Shown: piece after piece, positions 1 to 8,140 of the stretch
How positions within the stretch are numbered: the first letter of the stretch is position 1
Layout of the letters: each line of letters opens with the position of its first letter
NCBI GenBank assembly: GCA_023417815.1
Contig: JAEZEI010000054.1
Coordinates: 1-26,761 of the forward strand
DNA from: Bacteroidota bacterium
GTDB taxonomy: Bacteria; Bacteroidota; Bacteroidia; Chitinophagales; Chitinophagaceae
Direction of reading: 5' to 3'
Length of the DNA: 26,761 nucleotides
The notes under the pieces: model-generated
The model's database searches: none
Told to the model about the DNA's origin: nothing
What the model saw: only the letters and a program-made list of their open reading frames with translations
Made by a program: the position numbers and the translations under genes

Positions 1-53
1 ATTCTAAAGTTCACACGCCGGAATTACACAAACCACCGTCGAGATGGTTAGAG

Positions 54-1793
54 ATGGACAGAAACGAGACCATAATGGCCGGAGATAACTGGATTTACAC
101 GTACTATCAGGGCATCAAGGACGGGACTTATGCCGTAGGCAAGTGGATCACGCTGATATACGAGCGAATAATCAGGGATCTCGAGGAAAAGCGGTACTTT
201 TTCGACCAGAAGAAGGCAAACGACGCCATAGAATGGGTTGAGAGCCATTGTTTTCACACCGAAGGACCTATGGCACCTCACTATATCGAGCTCGAGGTAT
301 GGCAGAAGGCGATGTTCTCGTGCATTTACGGGCTCGTCGATGCAGAGGGGCACAGACAGTTCCGGGAGGTCGTTCTCCTCGTTGGTAGGAAGAACGGCAA
401 GACAAAGGTCGCGTCCTCGCTGGCGAACTACACGTTCCGGCTCGAAGGCGGGTTCGGTTCGAGAGTGTTTTGCATCGCACCGAAGCTCGACCAGGCGGAT
501 CTCGTCTATAACGATATATGGATGATGACCACGCTGGATCCTGAGTGGCAAGAGCTGAGAGAGGAAGTCAAAGAGCTCGATGCTCAGCACCGAAAAGTCC
601 GGGACGATTCCATGCTGGCAAGACACCGTCAGACAGATCTGTCCATTCCCGGGACAAACAGCACCGTCAAGAAGATAGCATTCTCGGCAAAGAAGTCGGA
701 CGGCTTCAATCCGAGTCTCGCTATCTGTGACGAGGTTGCTGCATGGGCCGGTGACGCCGGTCTTAAACAATACGAGGTAATGAAGTCCGGCATGGGTGCA
801 AGACCTGAAGGCATCCTGTTAAGTTGTACGACTGCCGGCTACATTTCGGACGGAATTTTCGACGAGTTGATGAAGAGGTCGACTCGTTTTTTATTAGGTG
901 ACTCGAAAGAGTCGAAGCTGCTGCCGTTCCTGTACATGATCGATGACATCGAGAAGTGGAACGACATCAACGAGCTGCGGAAGGCGAATCCGAACTTAGG
1001 CGTATCGGTCTCGGTCGACTATATGCTCGAAGAGATAGCCATCGCGGAGGGTTCGCTCTCCAAGAAGGCCGAGTTCATGTGCAAGTACTGCAACATCAAA
1101 CAGAACTCGAGTCTGGCATGGCTCCCGGCCACATCGGTACAGGCTATATGTGGTCCGGCGATAGATATCAAATCGCTGCGTGGATCCTATTGCGTTTGCG
1201 GACTCGACTTGTCGCAGACCACGGACCTGACTTGTGCGTGTGCGGTCATCGAGAAGGAAGGGCAGCTGAATGTAATCGCTCACTTCTGGATGCCGGCAGA
1301 GAAGATAGACGAAGCGACTGAACGGGATGCGGTCCCTTACTGGACTTATGTCAAACGCGGATTTTTGTCTCTTAGCGGTGATAACTTTGTTGACTATCAC
1401 GATTGCTATAACTGGTTCACGTCGCTTTTAAGTGAGCACGAGCTGTATCCGTTAAAGGTCGGATATGACCGCTATTCTGCACAATATCTCGTTCAGGATA
1501 TGCAGAACGCTGGCTTCCAGATGGACGACGTGTATCAGGGTGACAACTTGTGGCCTGTTCTACAAGAGATGGAGGGACTCATAAAAGACAAGCATCTATA
1601 CATCGGAGACAACGACCTCCTGAAGATGCACCTCATAAACGCTGCGGTCAAGATCAGCACCGAACGAGGACGCGGCCGGCTTGTAAAGATAAACCAAACA
1701 GCACGTATCGACGGCACGGCAGCGTTAGCCGATGCGTTATGTGTCAGACAGAAATGGTTCGGTGAAATAGGAGCACAGTTAAAGAATGAATAG
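54..1793 (+). CDS. terL: Terminase large subunit (HK97-like, ATPase-nuclease)
   Basis: This is the DNA-packaging motor, which pumps phage DNA into the prohead and cuts it. The ATPase domain shows a Walker A (GRKNGKT, about residues 111-117) and a Walker B (LAICDE, about 222-227). The C-terminal RNase H-like nuclease begins with GLDLSQTTDLT (Asp about 385) and a later acidic residue lies in DGTAALADAL near residue 560. The length of 579 aa suits the family. The start is uncertain: neither ATG 54 nor ATG 75 has a good ribosome binding site, and the frame is open back to base 3, so the true start may lie left of the window. The portal gene follows after 12 nt. The family call is very secure. Confidence 0.95.
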   Translation: MDRNETIMAGDNWIYTYYQGIKDGTYAVGKWITLIYERIIRDLEEKRYFFDQKKANDAIEWVESHCFHTEGPMAPHYIELEVWQKAMFSCIYGLVDAEGHRQFREVVLLVGRKNGKTKVASSLANYTFRLEGGFGSRVFCIAPKLDQADLVYNDIWMMTTLDPEWQELREEVKELDAQHRKVRDDSMLARHRQTDLSIPGTNSTVKKIAFSAKKSDGFNPSLAICDEVAAWAGDAGLKQYEVMKSGMGARPEGILLSCTTAGYISDGIFDELMKRSTRFLLGDSKESKLLPFLYMIDDIEKWNDINELRKANPNLGVSVSVDYMLEEIAIAEGSLSKKAEFMCKYCNIKQNSSLAWLPATSVQAICGPAIDIKSLRGSYCVCGLDLSQTTDLTCACAVIEKEGQLNVIAHFWMPAEKIDEATERDAVPYWTYVKRGFLSLSGDNFVDYHDCYNWFTSLLSEHELYPLKVGYDRYSAQYLVQDMQNAGFQMDDVYQGDNLWPVLQEMEGLIKDKHLYIGDNDLLKMHLINAAVKISTERGRGRLVKINQTARIDGTAALADALCVRQKWFGEIGAQLKNE

Positions 1794-1805
1794 GAGTTAT
1801 CACAA

Positions 1806-3002
1806 ATGAGTCTATTCGACCAGATCTTCAGACCCGACAAGGCGAAGGAGTCAAAGAAGGCACTTGAAGAAGCCTATACGATGTTCCGCACATTGACGGC
1901 GTATCAGCCAAGATTCACGTCATGGGGCGGGGCTATTTATGAAAGCGAAATAATCAGGGCGGCTATCGATGCGAAGGCGAGACACATCAGCAAACTCAAA
2001 GTAGAGCTGATTGGATCCGCTAATCCATCGCTCCAGTCGAAGCTGAGACAAGGACCGAACCAGTGGCAGACGTGGTCGCAGTTCCTCTATCGAGTCTCGA
2101 CCATACTGGATATCAATAACAACTGCTTCATCGTCCCGGTGTTCGACGAGCGGATGATAATCACGGGCGTGTTTCCGGTCCTCCCATCGAGCTGTTCACT
2201 GCTGGAGTATGACGGCGAGCTGTGGCTCCGTTACAGATTCGCATCAGGAGACATCGGAGCGGTCGAGTTCCGGAAGTGCGCGGTGCTGACAAGGTACCAG
2301 TACCAGAGCGACTTCTTCGGTGACAGTAACGTGGCACTGGGCGACACGATGCAGCTGATACACATACAGAATCAGGGCATCGAAGAGGCAGTCAAGAACA
2401 CATCGACCTTCCGCTTCATGGCTCAGCTCGCGAACTTCGCTAAACCGGAAGACCTCGCCAACGAACGCAAGAGATTCACGAGAGAGAACCTTGCGACCGA
2501 ATCGGAGGCAGGTGGGTTCCTTCTGTTCCCGAACACCTATAAGGACATCAAGCAGATAGACGTGAAGCCGTACACGGTAGACCACGAGCAGATGAAGCTG
2601 ATTCGTGAGAACGTCTACAACTACTTCGGTGTAAACGAGGAGATCCTACAGAACAAGGCATACGGCGATGCGTGGTCGGCCTTCTATGAGGGCGCAATCG
2701 AACCGTTTGCCATCCAGTTCAGCGAGGCGATGACAAAGGCACTGTTCTCGGAGCGAGAGAGGGCACAAGGGTCTCAGCTGATGCTGACAGCCAATCGGCT
2801 CCAGTACATGAGCAACGGAGACAAGCTGAACGTGACTGCTCAGCTGCTCGATCGAGGGATGTTCAGTATCAACGAGGCGAGAGAAGTATGGAACCTCCCA
2901 CCAGTAGAAGGTGGAGACGCACGTATCATCCGGGGCGAGTACTACTCAGCGGATGAAAAAATCACAAACGTGGAGGATATAAGCGATGGCAGTGAAGAGT
3001 GA
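1806..3002 (+). CDS. Portal protein, HK97 type
   Basis: It forms the dodecameric ring at one capsid vertex through which DNA enters and leaves and to which the terminase and connector bind. The 398-aa length, the position between terminase and protease, and conserved stretches such as the N-terminal FTSWGGAIYESEIIRAAIDAKA and the C-terminal NVYNYFGVNEEILQNK and FAIQFSEAMTKALF fit HK97-family portals. The start ATG is preceded by AGGAG with good spacing. The 3' end overlaps the protease gene by 17 nt, which suggests translational coupling. No anomalies seen. Confidence 0.93.
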   Translation: MSLFDQIFRPDKAKESKKALEEAYTMFRTLTAYQPRFTSWGGAIYESEIIRAAIDAKARHISKLKVELIGSANPSLQSKLRQGPNQWQTWSQFLYRVSTILDINNNCFIVPVFDERMIITGVFPVLPSSCSLLEYDGELWLRYRFASGDIGAVEFRKCAVLTRYQYQSDFFGDSNVALGDTMQLIHIQNQGIEEAVKNTSTFRFMAQLANFAKPEDLANERKRFTRENLATESEAGGFLLFPNTYKDIKQIDVKPYTVDHEQMKLIRENVYNYFGVNEEILQNKAYGDAWSAFYEGAIEPFAIQFSEAMTKALFSERERAQGSQLMLTANRLQYMSNGDKLNVTAQLLDRGMFSINEAREVWNLPPVEGGDARIIRGEYYSADEKITNVEDISDGSEE

Positions 3003-3627
3003 AAGAGAATACAGAGATATGACGATGGAAGTACGCTCGGCCGAGACTGAAGAGGTCGAAGAAGAGCGCAAGATCGTCACGGGATACGCCAGCACGTTCA
3101 ATGAACCGTACACACTGTACGAGGACGAGGACTGGAGATTTGACGAGGTCGTAAGCGACAGAGCGTTCGATAACACAGATATGTCGGATGTCATCATGCA
3201 GTACGACCACGAAGGCAGGGTATTCGCAAGAATGTCCAACAACACACTGACAGTTGTCCCGGATGAGAAGGGATTGCTGATAGAAGCGGACCTCGGTGGT
3301 ACCGAGCTGGGACGCCAGCTTTACGAGGAGATCCGCGGAGGCTATACGAACAAGATGAGCTTCGGCTTCACGGTAGACGGCGAAGAGATCCGCGACAGCA
3401 AAGCAGCGGACGGCAGAACCCTCACCACGAGGACGATCACATCGGTTCGTAAACTGTACGACGTGAGTGCAGTCTCACTTCCGGCCAATGATGCTACATC
3501 GATTAGCGTCAGAAGTCTGACCGACGGAGAGATCGAGAGGATACGAGCGGAGCGACTCGAGGCTGAGAGGCTTGAACTCAAGAAGAAGAAGTTAATGCTC
3601 GAGATTGATTTAAATGGAGGTCAGTAA
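2986..3627 (+). CDS. Prohead protease, HK97 family (peptidase U35/S78)
   Basis: This serine protease removes the capsid protein's N-terminal scaffold domain during prohead maturation. At 213 aa it has the usual length. Visible motifs are RKIVTGYASTFNEPY near the N-terminus, the likely catalytic His in MQYDHEGRVFAR (about residue 70), the likely catalytic Ser in NKMSFGF, and LYDVSAVSLPAND, a hallmark of the family. A charged Glu/Arg/Lys-rich helix ends the protein. A GGAGG lies 10 nt upstream of the ATG, inside the end of the portal gene. It directly precedes the capsid gene, as is usual. Confidence 0.93.
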   Translation: MAVKSEREYRDMTMEVRSAETEEVEEERKIVTGYASTFNEPYTLYEDEDWRFDEVVSDRAFDNTDMSDVIMQYDHEGRVFARMSNNTLTVVPDEKGLLIEADLGGTELGRQLYEEIRGGYTNKMSFGFTVDGEEIRDSKAADGRTLTTRTITSVRKLYDVSAVSLPANDATSISVRSLTDGEIERIRAERLEAERLELKKKKLMLEIDLNGGQ

Positions 3628-4773
3628 ATGACTAAAGAAGAAATCATGGTACTCGATGCAGAGCAGATCGAAGCGCGCAAGGCTGAGCTCAAGGTTGAGC
3701 TGGAAACGGCCGAGACAGACGAGGCGATGGATGCTATCAAAGCAGAGAACGACCTCCTCGAAGAGCGCAAGGCTCAGATCAGGCTCGAGATCGAACAGAG
3801 GAAGATGGATCTCTCTGCCGTTATTCACGGTGAGGGTGAAGTCATCGAAGAAGTCAAAGACGAAAGGAAAGTCACAACAATGGAAGTAAGAAACACACCT
3901 GAGTACGTCAACGCTTTTGCTGACTACATCAAGACCGGCAAGGACATGGAGTGCAGGGCTCTCCTGAGCGAGAACGTTTCCGGCACAGTTCCAGTTCCTG
4001 AGCTCGTTTACGACATCGTAAAGAACGCATGGGAGAAAGAGGGCATCATGGCTCTCGTTAAGAAGTCCTTCCTCAGAGGCAACCTCAAGGTTGGATTCGA
4101 AATCAGCTCCAGCGATGCAGTTGCCCACACTGAGGGCGGCGACGCTGTTGCAGAAGAGACGCTCGTTCTCGGAATCGTCAATCTGATTCCTCAGAGCATC
4201 AAGAAGTGGGTAAGCATCTCCGACGAGGTTATGGATCTCAGAGGCGAGGCGTTCCTCCAGTACATCTATGACGAACTGGCATACAGAATCGCGAAGAAGG
4301 CTGCTGACCAGCTGATCGTCTCCATCGAGGCTTGCGGTACGGTTTCGACCACGACATGCCCGGGAGTTCCTAAGTATCAGGCTGCCAGTGCTGCACTCGG
4401 AACAGTTGCGGCTGCTATGGGTATGCTGAGCGACGAGGCTGCGAATCCGGTCATCATGATGAACAAGGCTACATGGAGCACCTTCAAGGCTCTTCAGGCT
4501 GCCGGTTCTTATGGCTATGATCCGTTCGAGGGTCTCCCAGTTCTGTTCAACAACACGATCAAGGCTTACAGTGCAGCTGCTACCGGCAACACTTACGCTA
4601 TCGTAGGTGACCTCGGTCAGGGCGCACTCGCTAACTTCCCGAACGGCGAAGGCATCGAGTTCAAGTTCGATGACAAGACAGACATGACTAAGGATCTCGT
4701 GAGAGTCCTCGGCCGTGAGTACATCGCTGTCGGCGTTGTTGCACCGAACGCGTTCGTTAAGATCACGAAGTAA
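3628..4773 (+). CDS. Major capsid protein, HK97 fold
   Basis: This is the main shell protein (381 aa). Residues 1 to about 90 are a highly charged Glu/Lys/Arg coiled coil, the delta (scaffold) domain expected to be removed by the upstream protease. The fold domain starts around RNTPEYVNAFADYIKTG. Typical HK97 segments follow: VPVPELVYDIVKNAWEKEGI, the E-loop region around AHTEGGDAVAEE, ISDEVMDLRG, VIMMNKATWSTFKAL, and GREYIAVGVVAPNAFVKI at the end. The start has a GGAGGT 7 nt upstream. The exact cleavage point cannot be read from the sequence. Confidence 0.95.
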   Translation: MTKEEIMVLDAEQIEARKAELKVELETAETDEAMDAIKAENDLLEERKAQIRLEIEQRKMDLSAVIHGEGEVIEEVKDERKVTTMEVRNTPEYVNAFADYIKTGKDMECRALLSENVSGTVPVPELVYDIVKNAWEKEGIMALVKKSFLRGNLKVGFEISSSDAVAHTEGGDAVAEETLVLGIVNLIPQSIKKWVSISDEVMDLRGEAFLQYIYDELAYRIAKKAADQLIVSIEACGTVSTTTCPGVPKYQAASAALGTVAAAMGMLSDEAANPVIMMNKATWSTFKALQAAGSYGYDPFEGLPVLFNNTIKAYSAAATGNTYAIVGDLGQGALANFPNGEGIEFKFDDKTDMTKDLVRVLGREYIAVGVVAPNAFVKITK

Positions 4774-4804
4774 TTCAAGTATCAGCGTTTAGGAGGTGAC
4801 TGAT

Positions 4805-5467
4805 ATGAGAAAGATTCTGATCGCGGTGCCGTGTATGGACCAGCTCCCGGCACAATTCGCGCACTCGCTGGCAACGTTAACATCTTACGGAATCGAGGAC
4901 ACTAAGATATCAATCTGGTTCAACCTCGGTTCCCTTATTTATACCAGCCGAGACCAGATAGCGAAGAAGGCCCTGCTCGACGAGGCCGACCTTGTTATGT
5001 GGTTCGATTCGGACATGGTATTCAATCCGGACACGCTACAGAGGATGCTTAAACACATCGATGACGGAGCGGACTTCGTTACTGGTATCTACTACAGACG
5101 GACACCACCGTTCTCGCCGGTCGGTTTCACAACGATGGAGCTGAACGAAGAGGGCACGGCGTTCACTTGGGAGGATATCAAAGAGATGCCGTCCGAACCG
5201 TTCGAGGTCGGGGCGTGTGGTTTCGGATGTGTCCTGATGAAGTCGGAGATCTTCGTGGCCGTATTCAGTAAATTCGGTCAGATGTTCACTCCGATAGCGA
5301 ACTGCGGTGAAGACATCGCGTTCTGCTGGAGGGCGAGACAGTGCGGGTACAAGATACTCGCGGACCCGTCCATCAAACTCGGACACGTCGGGCACACGGT
5401 CATCACGGAGGAATTTTTCAAGAATTATCAGTTAACTCTGGAGAAAAACAAAACGGGGCGGGACTAA
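4805..5467 (+). CDS. Glycosyltransferase, GT-A/family 2-like
   Basis: A 220-aa single-domain GT-A-fold transferase expected to move a sugar from a nucleotide-sugar to an unknown acceptor. It has a DxD-type metal/nucleotide motif (WFDSDMV, residues 68-70), GACGFGCVLM in the acceptor region, an acidic pair CGEDIAFCWRA (about 169-170), and a terminal HVGH. A GTG nine bases upstream lies inside the AGGAGGT ribosome binding site, so ATG 4805 is preferred. It lies between capsid and connector, a place normally reserved for head genes, so it may glycosylate the capsid or another virion protein (inference). A strong hairpin overlaps its stop codon. There is no signal peptide. Confidence 0.82.
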   Translation: MRKILIAVPCMDQLPAQFAHSLATLTSYGIEDTKISIWFNLGSLIYTSRDQIAKKALLDEADLVMWFDSDMVFNPDTLQRMLKHIDDGADFVTGIYYRRTPPFSPVGFTTMELNEEGTAFTWEDIKEMPSEPFEVGACGFGCVLMKSEIFVAVFSKFGQMFTPIANCGEDIAFCWRARQCGYKILADPSIKLGHVGHTVITEEFFKNYQLTLEKNKTGRD

Positions 5468-5479
5468 CAATCCCGTCCC
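5455..5479 (+). terminator. GC-rich hairpin at the end of the glycosyltransferase gene
   Basis: GGGGCGGGA (5455-5463) pairs with TCCCGTCCC (5471-5479): nine pairs, one of them G-U, with a 7-nt loop that contains the stop codon. No T-tract follows, so full termination is unlikely. It may mark an RNA-processing site, a 3'-end stabiliser or a weak pause between the capsid/glycosyltransferase and neck genes. Confidence 0.5.
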
Positions 5480-5494
5480 TGTTGTGAGGTAATT

Positions 5495-5779
5495 ATGGCA
5501 ACACTTGACAAGGTTAAAATGGCTCTGAGAATCAGCACGACCGCGCTCGATGGCGAACTTACGGATCTGATAGCGGCAGCGCAGCAAGATCTCGGAATCG
5601 CCGGTGTCTCTGTTCCGAGTACATTGGATGAGATCTGCACAACTGCGATAATCACATACTGCAAGATGCACTTCGGGCTCCCGGAAGAAACTGACTGGCT
5701 CAAGAGGTCCTATGACGAGCAGAAGGCTCAGCTCGTAACCGCTACAGGCTATACGAACTGGGGTGATGCAAATGTATGA
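5495..5779 (+). CDS. Head-tail connector protein (gp6-like)
   Basis: A 94-aa mostly helical protein of the gp6-like connector (DNA packaging/adaptor) type, expected to form the ring beneath the portal. The N-terminal pattern LDKVKMALRISTTALDGELTDLIAAAQQDLG is typical: short helices, then an acidic loop. It follows the head genes and precedes the head closure gene, the normal order. The ribosome binding site is TGAGGT. The next gene starts inside its last codons. Confidence 0.85.
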   Translation: MATLDKVKMALRISTTALDGELTDLIAAAQQDLGIAGVSVPSTLDEICTTAIITYCKMHFGLPEETDWLKRSYDEQKAQLVTATGYTNWGDANV

Positions 5780-6170
5780 CTCAGTTGCAACGCTAAAGGG
5801 CGAACCGATAACAACTTATGACGAATACGGCAACGAGGTCATCACATATCAGGACAACCAAGTCTATGTGATGCCACGTGGCGTGTATAATGCGGAGTTC
5901 TACAATGCGGCTCAGGCTGGCCTTCATCCGTCGATAACGTTCGTGCTCACGAACAAAGCGGACTACCACGGGGAGAAGCTCATTGAGTGGGAAGGTAAGT
6001 CATACAATGTAATACGCACTGACTGGACGGCTCAGAGAGATCACATTTCGCTTATATGCGAGGAGCGTGTCGGTAAGTATGTTGCTCCGGTGATTCCGCC
6101 GGTAACGACATCGACATCGAGTTCGACCGAGATGGGCTCCGAACTGGGAACGGGAGACAACAATGGCTAA
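5772..6170 (+). CDS. Head closure / head-tail adaptor protein
   Basis: A 132-aa beta-rich protein that probably forms the second neck ring and closes the head. The support is position (after the gp6-like connector, before the gp10-like gene), length, and text typical of the family: MYDSVATLKG, a Tyr/Asp-rich strand region, and a WTAQRDHISLICEERVG strand near the C-terminus. The tail is Thr/Ser/Pro-rich and probably disordered. Upstream GTG and ATG codons exist at 5763 and 5766; ATG 5772 is best spaced from the GGGGTGA. It overlaps the next gene by 8 nt. Confidence 0.72.
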   Translation: MYDSVATLKGEPITTYDEYGNEVITYQDNQVYVMPRGVYNAEFYNAAQAGLHPSITFVLTNKADYHGEKLIEWEGKSYNVIRTDWTAQRDHISLICEERVGKYVAPVIPPVTTSTSSSTEMGSELGTGDNNG

Positions 6171-6531
6171 GACCGAGAGCGTAGCGGCACAAATGAAGGA
6201 ACTGCTCGACGAGATCGATAGAGATATCGAGAAGTCGGCAAAGGAAAACATTGTGACCGTTGCGAAGGAGTCCGTCGTTAAGCTGAAGAACACGTCTCCG
6301 AGAAAGACCGGCTCGTATGCGAAAGGGTGGGGAGTCAAGAAGCAGGGCGATATGGATGTAGTAGTACACAATCGCACCGACTATCAATTGACACATCTAC
6401 TCGAGAACGGGCACGTCATCAGGAACAAGAAGGGCACCTACGGCAGAACGAACGGGATAAAGCACATCGCTCCGGTCGAAGAATGGGCCGTGGACGAACT
6501 GCCTCGGAGGATTATTGAGGACATACCATGA
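6163..6531 (+). CDS. HK97 gp10-like neck/tail protein
   Basis: A 122-aa protein of the HK97 gp10 family, a minor component of the neck or tail-completion complex. After a helical, charged N-terminus come the family signatures PRKTGSYAKGWGVK and HLLENGHVIRNKKGTY, then a C-terminal helix. The ATG has GGGAG upstream and overlaps the previous gene. Position between head closure and tail terminator supports the call. Confidence 0.85.
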   Translation: MAKTESVAAQMKELLDEIDRDIEKSAKENIVTVAKESVVKLKNTSPRKTGSYAKGWGVKKQGDMDVVVHNRTDYQLTHLLENGHVIRNKKGTYGRTNGIKHIAPVEEWAVDELPRRIIEDIP

Positions 6532-6827
6532 GTATATACGCAACACTACAAGGCACCGGGCTTCCGTGTACTTATTCGCATTTCAAAACGCCTCAGGACC
6601 CGCCATATATCGTGTATATCGGCAACGGCCAGAACGTGATGGATGCGGACAATACGCACTACTGGAGGAAGAACCAGTACCAGATAGAGTACTACTTCAC
6701 AACGAAAAACGAACAGAACGAGGCCAGCATAGAGGACGCACTTCTCACGGCTGGCTATTTATATGAGAAATCCGAGGACATCTTCATCGAGGATCAAGGC
6801 GTTTTCGTGATTTATTACTACGTTTAA
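6528..6827 (+). CDS. Probable tail terminator / tail completion protein
   Basis: A 99-aa protein in the position of the tail terminator (gpU-like), which caps the tail tube and joins it to the head. Sequence support is limited to length and a beta-rich, Tyr/Glu-rich pattern (YIVYIGNG, YQIEYYFTTKNE, then a helix and FVIYYYV). The start overlaps the stop of the gp10-like gene by four bases. The major tail protein gene follows. The function rests mainly on gene order. Confidence 0.62.
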   Translation: MSIYATLQGTGLPCTYSHFKTPQDPPYIVYIGNGQNVMDADNTHYWRKNQYQIEYYFTTKNEQNEASIEDALLTAGYLYEKSEDIFIEDQGVFVIYYYV

Positions 6828-6838
6828 GGAGATTCATA

Positions 6839-7399
6839 ATGGCAAATAAAGTCGAATTTGGTATCTCGAACCTTTACGTCGGAACTTATTCAGTAAGCAC
6901 TACGGGAACCGTAACAATGGGCACACCGTACCATCAGGCCGGAGCTGTCAGCTTCTCTCCTGAAGAGCAGAGTGAGGCTAACAACTTCTATGCTGATAAC
7001 GTGATTTACTGGAGCGGTTACACCGGCGGTACGTTCGAGGGAGATCTCGAAGTCGCTAAGTTCGATGACACGTTCAAGACTCAGTTCCTCGGATACATCT
7101 CAAAGGCATCCGACGGCGGTCTGGCTGTCGTAAAGAACGCAACAAAGCCTAAAGTGTATATCGCATTTCAGGTTGAGGGTGATGCCGAGTCTCGCAGAAT
7201 CATCATGTACAACTGCTCTCTCGGTGGCATAACTCGTGAGTATGCAACTGAAGAGGACAGCATCGAACCGGCAACGGAGACAATCGCTGTTACAGTCGCT
7301 GGCGATAACGCGTCGGGCATCTCTATGGTGTCCTATGGTCAGGCATCGTCAGGATACAGCACACTGTTCACTAATCCGCCGGCTCCAACGACCACTTAA
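6839..7399 (+). CDS. Major tail tube protein (phi13 type)
   Basis: A 186-aa protein expected to stack as hexamers into the tail tube. The opening NKVEFGISNLYVGTY and the following AVSFSPEEQSEANNFYADN and GTFEGDLEVAKF segments match the phi13-family major tail proteins of Firmicutes siphoviruses. AAGGAG lies 6 nt before the start. An intrinsic terminator just downstream would give high expression relative to later tail genes, as is usual for this protein. Confidence 0.9.
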   Translation: MANKVEFGISNLYVGTYSVSTTGTVTMGTPYHQAGAVSFSPEEQSEANNFYADNVIYWSGYTGGTFEGDLEVAKFDDTFKTQFLGYISKASDGGLAVVKNATKPKVYIAFQVEGDAESRRIIMYNCSLGGITREYATEEDSIEPATETIAVTVAGDNASGISMVSYGQASSGYSTLFTNPPAPTTT

Positions 7400-7407
7400 T
7401 TGTAAAA

Positions 7408-7441
7408 GGGGCGGGCTGTGTATCGGCCCGCTCCATTTTTT
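7408..7441 (+). terminator. Intrinsic terminator after the major tail gene
   Basis: GGGGCGGGC (7408-7416) pairs with GCCCGCTCC (7426-7434), nine pairs with one G-U and a 9-nt loop, followed at once by ATTTTTT. Partial termination here would lower expression of the chaperone and tape measure genes relative to head and tube proteins. Confidence 0.8.
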
Positions 7442-7455
7442 CATAGGAGGGAAAC

Positions 7456-7968
7456 ATGGAAAAAACAATCAAGATAGGAAAGCAAGACGTCCGGCTGAGC
7501 AACAACTTCAGCTGGGCGATGATATATAGAGACCAGTTCGGACACGATATCGTCTCGACACTGACACCGATGATGGCAGCTGCTCTCGATGTGGCATCGG
7601 GTCTCCTCGGTGAGATGGGTGCAGACGGCAAGGTGGACATGACGGAGCTGCTCAAGGCACTCGACGGAGATAAGTTCCTCGATGCGGTCATCCATCTGAG
7701 CGGTTTCGAGGCGGTCGATATCGCTTACATCACGTGGGCGATGGCAAAGGCTGCCGACGATGATATCCCGGACCCGAGAACATGGGTGAGGGGATTCGAT
7801 TCGTTCCCGCTCGACATCGTAGTCCCGGCGGTATTCTCGCTGGCACTCAAGGGACTGGCTTCGTCAAAAAACTTGAAGAGGCTGAAAGACCTCGCAAAGC
7901 AGATAAGGGTCGTTCAGCCGGAATCGACATCGACACAATCATCCTCGCCGGACTCGAACGAGGACTGA
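7456..7968 (+). CDS. Tail assembly chaperone, short form (gpG-like)
   Basis: A 170-aa chaperone that coats the tape measure protein during tail assembly. It lies between the major tail and tape measure genes, as in lambda. The N-terminal strand KIGKQDVRLSNNFSWAMIYRDQFG and the helical remainder fit Firmicutes gpG analogues. A perfect A_AAA_AAC slippery site in this frame at 7866-7872 gives a longer product. AGGAGGG precedes the ATG. Confidence 0.85.
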   Translation: MEKTIKIGKQDVRLSNNFSWAMIYRDQFGHDIVSTLTPMMAAALDVASGLLGEMGADGKVDMTELLKALDGDKFLDAVIHLSGFEAVDIAYITWAMAKAADDDIPDPRTWVRGFDSFPLDIVVPAVFSLALKGLASSKNLKRLKDLAKQIRVVQPESTSTQSSSPDSNED

Positions 7969-8129
7969 CACTGACAGATATAAAGAAGATGCAGATAGGG
8001 CAGGTCGTGGACTTCTGCATAGCTTACAACGATAGGCAGAAGGCAGCGGAGAAGGCTCAGAAACGCGCTGAGAAGCACGGAACTAAACGCAAGGCATCAC
8101 AGAACGATATAAACGCATTTTTTGGTTAG
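7456..8129 (+). CDS. Tail assembly chaperone, -1 frameshift product (gpGT-like)
   Basis: The fusion keeps about 139 residues of the short chaperone, slips back one base at 7866-7872 and continues in the other frame for about 85 residues to the stop at 8127-8129, giving about 224 aa. The added segment (LERGLTLTDIKKMQIGQVVD, then a Lys/Ala-rich helix and NDINAFFG) reads as a normal gpT-like extension and has no ribosome binding site of its own. In lambda the gpT part binds the assembling tail tube. The fixed ratio of G to GT is set by the slip frequency. The following tape measure gene begins 11 nt later. Confidence 0.83.
7866..7919 (+). other. Programmed -1 ribosomal frameshift signal
   Basis: The heptamer AAAAAAC at 7866-7872 sits in the X_XXY_YYZ phase of the chaperone frame (codons AAA, AAC). 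After a 7-nt spacer, GGCTGAAAGACC (7880-7891) pairs with GGTCGTTCAGCC (7908-7919) at 11 of 12 positions (one A-G mismatch) around a 16-nt loop. This is the classic arrangement: slippery site, short spacer, stimulatory hairpin. Confidence 0.87.
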
Positions 8130-8140
8130 AGGGCGAATAA

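Noticed and set aside
3610..4128. Long leftward ORF opposite the capsid gene
   Set aside because: It lies wholly antisense to a clear capsid gene, with no ribosome binding site; it is a codon-bias shadow, as are the other long minus-strand frames except 15750-16313.
4796..4804. GTG start nine bases before the glycosyltransferase ATG
   Set aside because: It lies inside the AGGAGGT ribosome binding site of ATG 4805.
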